Shown piece after piece: positions 1-5,328 of a stretch of 7,012 nt of DNA. Below the pieces are notes generated by a model. The model was not told the DNA's origin and ran no database searches. It worked only from the letters and a program-made list of their open reading frames with translations. This DNA comes from an uncultured Bacteroidales bacterium (GTDB lineage Bacteria > Bacteroidota > Bacteroidia > Bacteroidales > UBA932). The position numbers were made by a program, and so were the translations under genes. Numbering within the stretch: the first letter of the stretch is position 1; the number at the start of each line of letters is the position of its first letter. Location: assembly GCA_946549475.1 (NCBI GenBank), contig CAMNQO010000090.1, positions 1 through 7,012 on the forward strand. Reading direction: 5' to 3'.

Positions 1-83
1 TCTACGGCGACTCCCCTTCTTTCTCCGAACTGATGAAAAGCCTGCAAAGCATCCAAGACCGGCTGCACGAGATCAAATTGTAG
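1..83 (+). CDS. C-terminal fragment of an unidentified protein (5' end outside window)
   Basis: An open frame beginning at base 3 runs from the window edge to a TAG at 81-83 and gives 26 residues, starting YGDSPSFSELMKSL and ending QDRLHEIKL. The end is polar and helical-looking with a heptad-like pattern, which suits a real protein terminus, but it is too short to assign a family. It is the only + strand gene supported here and it converges on the phosphoethanolamine-transferase gene, whose stop lies 44 bases away. The case for it is the open frame plus the otherwise empty space; chance cannot be excluded over 26 codons. Confidence 0.5.
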   Translation, partial: YGDSPSFSELMKSLQSIQDRLHEIKL

Positions 84-127
84 CCCGCAACGTTTATCCC
101 GCTGCGCCCGCACCGCTTTTCTGCGCC

Positions 128-1741
128 CTATTCAAAAATATCCAGTTCCGGATTGTAGATGGGCGAGGTCATGCCGAAAAAGCGCATGACGGAGTGGAAG
201 ACATGATGCTGGCCGACGATGCGCTCTTCCAGTCCGGGTTTGATCCGGAGGGCGGGGTTTGCATCAAAGGACGCGGCTTGTGCAGCATCCCAGGATGAAA
301 TCCAGACAAGGAAAGGAATCTCAATCTGCTCTTTGGGAGCAATGGAGATGGGTACGCCGTGCATGTAGAGGTTGTTCTCGCCGAGGGATTCGCCGTGGTC
401 GGAGAGGTAGATCAAGGCCGAACGGCGGGAAGGAATCTCCCGCAAGGTGGCAATGACCTGGTGGATCAGCCAGTCGGTATAGACGATGCTGTTGTCATAG
501 GCGTTGAGCAAGGCCTCACGGTCGGCCTTGGCCATTTCCACCGTATTGCAGACCGGCGTGAAATGCTCGAACTCCGGCGGATATTTGGTATTGTAGGCCG
601 GTCCGTGGGAGGTGTTGGTATGCAGCACGACAAAGATTCTGGAGGCTTCGCTCGCCAGAATATCCTCCTTGAGTCCGGCCAGCAAAATCCCGTCATAGCG
701 CTCATCTTCCTCCGGAAAACGCGCCTTCAAGTCCCCGGCTTTCTCATACTTCCCGATATGCACCGGCGGCTCTCCCCAGTTGCTTGTCCGCCAGGAGACA
801 TCCACTCCGTGACGATACAGATAGTTGGGCAGAATCTCATAGAGTTCATTCACCGGCTTGTACTCCAGAATGGCCTTGAGACTGCCCGCCGTATAGGTGG
901 TGTACGACTCGGCCATCAGAGCCGCCAGGCCGTCTCCGGCGGTATAAGGATTGGTCGCCCGGGGATAGCCGTAATAGGAAAAATGGTCGCGGCGGGCCGA
1001 CTCCCCTATCATCAGCACCAGCACCTCGGGGCCGTCATTCACAGCACCGGCCCCCGCTCCGTCATCCTCAAAGGTCGCGTCCGGCAAACGGATTTCCTGC
1101 ACATTTTTCTTCCTTTCCCCGTCGAAATACCGGAAGGTGTTGACCACATAGGACCAGGGCATCAGCATACTGCCCAACTCCGTCGCATTCTTGTCAATCC
1201 AGGGCCAGGAAGGCATATTGCCGAAAGCGATGAGCAGCACCGCCGCCAGCGAGCCACCGACATGGGAGAGCAGACGCTTCCATGAACCATAATCCACCTT
1301 GCGGGCAAAGACATAGACCGAAGGCAGCACCCCAAGAAACAGCACATAGAGGACAAAAGAGAAGGAAAAGAAGCCCGAAGCCTCGCTGTACTGTGTCCGG
1401 AAGACATTGCCCATCATCTCATCCGTCACCAGCACATCGTAATTGTTGACGAAATAGAGCATGATGGCATCCCCGACCAGCGTGAGGCTCACCACGCATT
1501 TCCCCACAAAACGCCCCAGCCAGGTAATCAGGTAATAGAAAAAGAAATTGAGCACCAGCAACAGGAGTACGAGGCTGACGACAATCACCACGCCGCTCCA
1601 TCCGCTCTCAATCTGTTTAAGCACATGGCGAAAAAAAGGCAGATGGAACGCCAGCAGCGTATAGAGGCTCAAAGCCGCGCTGTAAGCCGCAAGGCGGGCC
1701 TTTGCGGGAGCAAGCGTTTTCTGAAGGAAAGGCAGTTTCAT
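128..1741 (-). CDS. Inner-membrane phosphoethanolamine transferase, EptA/EptC-like (sulfatase/alkaline phosphatase fold)
   Basis: This 537-residue protein has the full architecture of the lipid A/core phosphoethanolamine transferases: about five N-terminal membrane helices (roughly 22-40, 50-73, 79-99, 125-146, 157-173), a linker, and a periplasmic sulfatase-fold domain from about residue 237. Family motifs are intact: IGESARRDHFSYYGY (metal ligand E247), the nucleophile segment YTAGSLKA with T284 as best candidate, LHTNTSHGPAY near 373-383 (H374, H379), FTPVC, YDNSIVYTDW, SDHGES (D448, H449) and YMHG (H461). By family knowledge it would move phosphoethanolamine from phosphatidylethanolamine to a glycan or lipid A phosphate; Bacteroidales lipid A is known to carry phosphoethanolamine on the 1-phosphate, so lipid A is the likely target, but the acceptor is not readable here. 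Its ATG overlaps the TGA of the preceding gene (ATGA), pointing to translational coupling as the last gene of the operon. The family call is firm; the substrate is inferred. Confidence 0.9.
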   Translation of the reverse strand: MKLPFLQKTLAPAKARLAAYSAALSLYTLLAFHLPFFRHVLKQIESGWSGVVIVVSLVLLLLVLNFFFYYLITWLGRFVGKCVVSLTLVGDAIMLYFVNNYDVLVTDEMMGNVFRTQYSEASGFFSFSFVLYVLFLGVLPSVYVFARKVDYGSWKRLLSHVGGSLAAVLLIAFGNMPSWPWIDKNATELGSMLMPWSYVVNTFRYFDGERKKNVQEIRLPDATFEDDGAGAGAVNDGPEVLVLMIGESARRDHFSYYGYPRATNPYTAGDGLAALMAESYTTYTAGSLKAILEYKPVNELYEILPNYLYRHGVDVSWRTSNWGEPPVHIGKYEKAGDLKARFPEEDERYDGILLAGLKEDILASEASRIFVVLHTNTSHGPAYNTKYPPEFEHFTPVCNTVEMAKADREALLNAYDNSIVYTDWLIHQVIATLREIPSRRSALIYLSDHGESLGENNLYMHGVPISIAPKEQIEIPFLVWISSWDAAQAASFDANPALRIKPGLEERIVGQHHVFHSVMRFFGMTSPIYNPELDIFE

Positions 1742-3012
1742 TGACGGATGAGTTTAACCAACAAATATACCAAACCGGCCGAAAACAGCAGCACGGCCAG
1801 GTTGTAGAGTATCGTCAGCAGCACATTGACCTTCTGCGGAGCCTTGTCGAAGGGAGAATCGCTCACCGAGGCGTCGTAACGGGCAAAAGGATTGGTATAA
1901 ATCACCTCTCCGTCCGGAAACCAGGCGCACAGGCGGACATAAGGCTCATCCGAAGGCAAAGTATAAGAAAGGGAATCCGTCGCCACCGCCAAAGCCAGGC
2001 AGGAATGGTCCTGACCGATGGCCCGGATACTGTCTGCGGGAACGGAAAGGGTCATGAACACCGTACTGTCACGCAGACCGATGCCCGTAATAAAAGGCAA
2101 ATGACGGTTGCGCTCCTGCTTCTCCGCCCAGTCGCCGCCACCGTAGTCGGGCACGCGCATCGAATAATAGCCGCCCTCCAGCAAGGTCTTCCTGATATCT
2201 TCATAGCGGCCCGAGGGGCAATCCAGAAAATTACAGCGCACGCCGGTAAGATCCGTCCGGTCAGGGTAATGCAGGTCGTCGTTGGCCAGGGCGAAACTGT
2301 AGTGCCCCGCACTCAAAGCCCAGTCCCAATACTCGTTTTCGGTACTCACGCCGCTGTCCAGTTCCATGATTTCATAGCCGGACAACTTGCGCATGTGGTC
2401 GGGCGAAGTACCGACGGTCCGGAAAGGATGGTTCATCTGGATCAAATCCGAAGTCCGGCCCAGATAATCCAACAGGAACTGTTTCTGGGAAGCCAGCACG
2501 GGCAGAAGGTTGTCAAAATGAATCACGGTCGGGGCACCGAAGACGCACTTGTGGTACTTGAACAGATTATACCCGTGTTCATACACATTCACTTGCAGGG
2601 CCGTGTCGTACGGATGCACGGTCAGTTCGTTGTGGTTGGAAAAGGTAACGATATCGTAGCCCAGCGTGCGATAGACGCTGTCCACATGCTCCGGCCAATA
2701 GGGACATTCATTGACGGGCCAGGGGCCTTTCACACGGGTGTGGGTATGAAAGACGGCACGCTTCCAGGCCGGCACGCAAGCCGAAACCGAAGCGGAAGCC
2801 GACGCCGCAACGGAACCGGAAGCCGAAGCCGAGTCCGGAGCGGCAGCGACGGTCAAGCCCCGGTAGGGATTGAAAATGTCGGGACCGCTGAACGGGCGCG
2901 GCGGGCGGAAATCATAGATGGGACTCACGCCCGAGGCGACCAGCAGCAAGATGGCCAGCAAAAAGATGCCGGCCAGCGCTTTGCCTGTTGCTTTGATGAC
3001 TTTGATAAACAC
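1738..3012 (-). CDS. Membrane-anchored PHP-superfamily metallohydrolase-like protein
   Basis: This 424-residue protein has a basic N-terminus and membrane helix (about 12-29), a low-complexity Ser/Ala linker (60-79), a PHP-like domain (about 84-310), a beta-rich region, and a second helix (about 396-419) ending KLIRQ. Charge bias puts both tips in the cytoplasm and the domain in the periplasm. PHP-type signatures are FHTHT (H89, H91), DIVTFSNHNE (120-129), VIHFDN (H165), MNHPF (H195), EIMELD and NDDLH (D246, H248). PHP enzymes use such residues to bind two or three metals for phosphoester hydrolysis. Two positions look unusual: N126 where Asp normally precedes His, and no clear Glu in motif III. 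The GTG start at 3012 is chosen because the dnaJ stop lies in the same frame 15 bases upstream with no other start between; no Shine-Dalgarno is visible. The stop overlaps the transferase ATG. A phosphatase or phosphodiesterase role on an envelope substrate is inference, and loss of activity is possible. Confidence 0.65.
   Translation of the reverse strand: MFIKVIKATGKALAGIFLLAILLLVASGVSPIYDFRPPRPFSGPDIFNPYRGLTVAAAPDSASASGSVAASASASVSACVPAWKRAVFHTHTRVKGPWPVNECPYWPEHVDSVYRTLGYDIVTFSNHNELTVHPYDTALQVNVYEHGYNLFKYHKCVFGAPTVIHFDNLLPVLASQKQFLLDYLGRTSDLIQMNHPFRTVGTSPDHMRKLSGYEIMELDSGVSTENEYWDWALSAGHYSFALANDDLHYPDRTDLTGVRCNFLDCPSGRYEDIRKTLLEGGYYSMRVPDYGGGDWAEKQERNRHLPFITGIGLRDSTVFMTLSVPADSIRAIGQDHSCLALAVATDSLSYTLPSDEPYVRLCAWFPDGEVIYTNPFARYDASVSDSPFDKAPQKVNVLLTILYNLAVLLFSAGLVYLLVKLIRQ
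2779..2850 (-). repeat. Degenerate hexamer repeat coding a Ser/Ala-rich linker
   Basis: On the + strand this stretch is made largely of imperfect GAAGCC/GAAGCG-type hexamers. On the coding strand it gives alternating Ser and Ala codons, residues about 57-80 of the PHP-like protein, between the first membrane helix and the catalytic-like domain. Loss or gain of a unit would keep the reading frame and only change linker length. Confidence 0.6.
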
Positions 3013-3027
3013 CCGGATCTGTTTCTG

Positions 3028-4248
3028 TCAATCAAAAATATGTTTCAAACGGTCAAAAAAGGAACGGTCGTCATTGTTCTTCTCTACCGGCTGAAAGTTT
3101 TCGCTCTGATCAAGTTTCTGCAAAAGTTCCTTTTCCTCACGGGAAACCTTCTTGGGTATGTACACGATATAGCGCACATAGAGGTCACCGTTGCCGTTGT
3201 TGCGGCCATAGGCGTCGATACGGGGAAGCCCCTTGCCGCGCAACTTGGTCATCGTTCCGGACTGGGTGCCGGCATCCACCTTGGCCCGATGCGTAGTACC
3301 ATCCACACAAGGAATCTGCACTTCACAACCCAGGCAAGCCTGACTGATGGTCAGAATCTGGGTATAGAGCAAATCGGCACCGTTGCGCTTGTACTCGCGG
3401 GAAGGAATTTCCTCGATGACCAGCAGCAAATCGCCGTTGACTCCTCCGTTCCTGGCTCCGTGGCCTTCCCCCCGGACGGTAATCTGCATACCGTCCTGTA
3501 CACCCGCCGGGATATGGACCTTGACGGTCTGACGCTTGCGCACAAGCCCCGTTCCGTTGCAACTCTTGCAAGGATTGGAAATGATCTTCCCCTCTCCGCC
3601 ACATTGCTGGCAAGTGGAGTACTGCACGGTACGCATACCGAACAAACCCGAGACCACCCGCTTGATCTGTCCGCTGCCGTGGCAGGAAGGACATTCTTTG
3701 ATATCCGAATCCTTGACCGCTCCCTTGCCGCCGCAATCGGGACAAGGGACGTTGCGCTCCAGAGAAATCTCTTTGTCGCACCCGGCATTGATTTCCGCCA
3801 GAGTCAGTTTGACCCGTGTACGGATATCCCGTCCCCGGTACACCCGACGGCCGCCGCGCGCCCCATCATCGCCGCCGAATCCGCCGAAACCGCCGAAATC
3901 AAAACCACCGAAACCGCCGAAACCGCCGCCGAAAAGGTCACGCAGGATGTCGTTGACATTTTCCCAGCCGGCTCCGGTGAATCCGCCGGCGCCGCCGGCC
4001 CCGCCATCCACGCCGGCAAAGCCGAACTGGTCGTAACGGGACTTCTTCTCGGGATCGGAAAGCACGGAATAAGCCTCGGAAGCCTCTTTGAACTTCTCTT
4101 CGGCTTCCTTCTTCTGCTCTTCCGTATCATTGAGGTGCTTATCGGGATGGTATTTGATGGCCATTTTCCGATAGGCGCTCTTGATTTCTTGTTCTGAGGC
4201 GCTTTTGCTTACGCCCAGGACTTCATAGTAATCTCTTTTCTGTGCCAT
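3028..4248 (-). CDS. dnaJ: Chaperone DnaJ (class A J-domain protein, Hsp40)
   Basis: DnaJ delivers unfolded clients to DnaK and stimulates its ATPase in the cytoplasm. The 406-residue protein has the complete class A layout: J-domain at about 5-75 with HPD at 34-36 and the RYDQFG end; a Gly/Phe region at about 82-130; four zinc-binding CxxCxGxG motifs at 169-176 (CPDCGGKG), 186-193 (CPSCHGSG), 213-220 (CQQCGGEG) and 227-234 (CKSCNGTG); and the two C-terminal client-binding domains with the LRGKG and NGDLYV signatures. Length is slightly above the E. coli protein, largely from the tail. The ATG lies 4 bases after the grpE stop; an AGGA inside the grpE end, 10 bases before the ATG, could act as a weak ribosome site. 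The stop is in the same frame as the next gene, 15 bases away. Nothing is missing or broken. Confidence 0.98.
   Translation of the reverse strand: MAQKRDYYEVLGVSKSASEQEIKSAYRKMAIKYHPDKHLNDTEEQKKEAEEKFKEASEAYSVLSDPEKKSRYDQFGFAGVDGGAGGAGGFTGAGWENVNDILRDLFGGGFGGFGGFDFGGFGGFGGDDGARGGRRVYRGRDIRTRVKLTLAEINAGCDKEISLERNVPCPDCGGKGAVKDSDIKECPSCHGSGQIKRVVSGLFGMRTVQYSTCQQCGGEGKIISNPCKSCNGTGLVRKRQTVKVHIPAGVQDGMQITVRGEGHGARNGGVNGDLLLVIEEIPSREYKRNGADLLYTQILTISQACLGCEVQIPCVDGTTHRAKVDAGTQSGTMTKLRGKGLPRIDAYGRNNGNGDLYVRYIVYIPKKVSREEKELLQKLDQSENFQPVEKNNDDRSFFDRLKHIFD
3872..3938 (-). repeat. 9-base tandem repeat coding Gly-Gly-Phe units in DnaJ
   Basis: The + strand shows about six near-identical copies of CCGCCGAAA with small variants and one interrupting TCAAAA. 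Read on the coding strand they give the GGFGGFDFGGFGGFGG part of the DnaJ Gly/Phe region (about residues 108-126). Units are multiples of three, so copy-number change would keep the frame. Confidence 0.8.
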
Positions 4249-4252
4249 TTTG

Positions 4253-4840
4253 TCAAATTCCTACGACCACCTTCGCATAGCGGATGATCTCGCCATGGAG
4301 GGTGTATCCGTTCTGGGCCACATCGAAGACCTTGCCTTTTTCGGCCTCGTCCTGCACAGGAAACTGTGCGACCGCCTCATGCTTGTCGGTATCGAAAGGC
4401 TGTCCTTTGGCCTCGATCAAAGCCAGGCCGCGGGACTTCAGATATTCGAAAAGCTTGGTATATATCAGTTTCACCCCTTCGAGGGCGGAATCGTCCTCCC
4501 CCCGGGTCTCGGCAATCATTTTCATCGCCCGTTCACAATCGTCCAGCACGGGCAGCATCCCCTTGATCAGGTCGGCCGATGCGGTCGAAATGAGTTTGAG
4601 CCTGTCCTCCGACGAGTGACGGCGGAAATTTTCAAAATCGGCCCGCAGACGGAGATAATCATCCTTGTCGGTCTCCACCTGCGCCTTGAGCGTCTCCACT
4701 TCCTGACGGAGCGCCTCACATTCACTTGGGGACTGCGCGCCCTCCTGTCCGGGATTCTCGCACCCGCACTCCTGACCGGCCTCTCCGCACGGAGCGCTCT
4801 CTTTCAGGATTTCTTCTTTCTCTTTTTTATTCTTTGACAT
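4253..4840 (-). CDS. grpE: Nucleotide exchange factor GrpE
   Basis: GrpE releases ADP from DnaK and so resets the chaperone cycle. The 195-residue protein has a charged, probably disordered N-terminus, a long coiled coil from about residue 40 to 90 that would form the dimer stalk (with DDYLRLRADFENFRRH at 60-75, the usual GrpE core), and the C-terminal beta domain that contacts DnaK, with PFDTDKHEAV at 148-157 and GYTLHGEIIRYAKVVV at 178-193. Length is normal. The ATG at 4838-4840 is the first start after the promoter region and gives a typical Lys/Glu-rich beginning; the leader just before it is A/T-rich with no Shine-Dalgarno, as is common in Bacteroidota. One oddity is the cysteines in the tail: C18, C25 and C27, plus C41 at the start of the coil. 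It is the first gene of the grpE-dnaJ operon. Confidence 0.97.
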   Translation of the reverse strand: MSKNKKEKEEILKESAPCGEAGQECGCENPGQEGAQSPSECEALRQEVETLKAQVETDKDDYLRLRADFENFRRHSSEDRLKLISTASADLIKGMLPVLDDCERAMKMIAETRGEDDSALEGVKLIYTKLFEYLKSRGLALIEAKGQPFDTDKHEAVAQFPVQDEAEKGKVFDVAQNGYTLHGEIIRYAKVVVGI

Positions 4841-4872
4841 AGTTTGACTGTTATTTATGAAAAACCGGATGA

Positions 4873-4906
4873 CAAATATATTGCCACCGGCCCTTCGGCT
4901 GACAAA
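4873..4906 (-). promoter_or_regulatory. Probable promoter of the grpE-dnaJ operon (Bacteroidota type)
   Basis: On the minus strand TATATTTG (4880 to 4873) matches the Bacteroides -7 element TAnnTTTG exactly, and a TTTG (4906 to 4903) lies 22 bases upstream as the -33 element. That spacing is at or slightly above the long end of what I recall for this promoter class. Transcription would start near 4866, leaving a leader of about 26 bases before the grpE ATG. It is the only stretch in the window where both elements fall in a non-coding gap before a gene. Confidence 0.6.
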
Positions 4907-4920
4907 GTGTCAGTATCAGC
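4898..4920. promoter_or_regulatory. Inverted repeat over the grpE promoter, candidate operator
   Basis: The core, 4899-4913, is CTGACA-AAG-TGTCAG, a perfect 6-base inverted repeat around a 3-base centre. A wider pair, GCTGA ... TCAGC, spans 4898-4920 and brings in an extra half-site. The -33 TTTG of the promoter lies inside the core, so a protein bound here would compete with RNA polymerase. It is not a CIRCE element. The other reading is a hairpin at the 3' end of the bactofilin mRNA, which ends at 4920, but no run of U follows, so an intrinsic terminator is less likely. Confidence 0.5.
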
Positions 4921-5324
4921 TATTCCTCGGTCGGAACGGATTCGTCGGCGGAATCCTCCTCACCAATCATCGTACAGTTGCCGTTGAATCCGGAGCCCAG
5001 TTCCACAAACAATTTCCGGGTACGGATTTTCCCTTTCACCTGGCAGCCGCTATGGAGGGAAAGCGTCCCCCTGACCACGAACTCACCTTCCACCTGGCCC
5101 CAGAAATCCAGGTCCACACAGGTGATATTGCCTTTGAAGACGGCATCCTCTCCGATGACCACCTTCCCTTCGGACACGATATCCCCCTCATAAGTGCCGT
5201 CCAAACGGATATCGGAAGGAGAACTCATCGTCCCTTTGAATACGGTCCCCTGCGAAATGCGGCTGACCGTATTGACATTGAGCGTCTGTTCTGTCTTACT
5301 CATAGTATTTTTCTTGAAAAACAT
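4920..5324 (-). CDS. Bactofilin (polymer-forming cytoskeletal protein)
   Basis: Bactofilins are small cytosolic proteins that self-assemble without nucleotide into filaments through a right-handed beta-helix core, and scaffold cell-wall or envelope proteins. The 134-residue protein has a short basic start (MFFKKNTMSK), a core of short repeated beta-turns from about residue 20 to 118 (GTVFKGTM, DIRLDGTYEGDI, KVVIGEDAVFKGNI, DFWGQVEGEFVV, SGCQVKGKI, FNGNCTM), and an acidic tail (GEEDSADESVPTEE), all typical. The ATG at 5322-5324 is preferred: it lies 4 bases past the secA stop and gives the MF-x-KK start common in the family. A longer open frame reaches into secA but its extra residues are not bactofilin-like; an internal ATG at 5301-5303 (127 residues) is a second choice. 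It is probably read with secA. Its specific cellular role cannot be told from this window. Confidence 0.88.
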   Translation of the reverse strand: MFFKKNTMSKTEQTLNVNTVSRISQGTVFKGTMSSPSDIRLDGTYEGDIVSEGKVVIGEDAVFKGNITCVDLDFWGQVEGEFVVRGTLSLHSGCQVKGKIRTRKLFVELGSGFNGNCTMIGEEDSADESVPTEE

Positions 5325-5328
5325 ATTC

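Noticed and set aside
84..127. Terminator between the convergent genes at the left edge
   Set aside because: Only short GC stems and an 8-base direct repeat (CTGCGCCC at 102-109 and 121-128) are visible; there is no stable stem followed by a T run on either strand.
992..1006. Ser in GESAR of the transferase as a lost catalytic Thr
   Set aside because: In EptA the metal-binding Glu of this motif and the nucleophilic Thr lie some 40 residues apart; T284, 37 residues after E247, is the better nucleophile candidate, so nothing appears missing.
359..1285. 308-codon + strand open frame opposite the phosphoethanolamine transferase
   Set aside because: It is register-aligned with a gene whose catalytic motifs are all intact; the translation has no recognisable domain and is explained by scarce TTA/CTA/TCA codons.
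1762..1769. TATATTTG (minus strand) just before the transferase start as an internal promoter
   Set aside because: It matches the -7 pattern but no TTTG lies at a suitable distance, and it is inside the AT-rich coding end of the PHP-like gene.
3033..3040. TATTTTTG (minus strand) before the PHP-like gene as a promoter
   Set aside because: It codes the conserved-looking DnaJ tail (KHIFD); the nearby TTTG is only 13 bases away, too close for the usual spacing.
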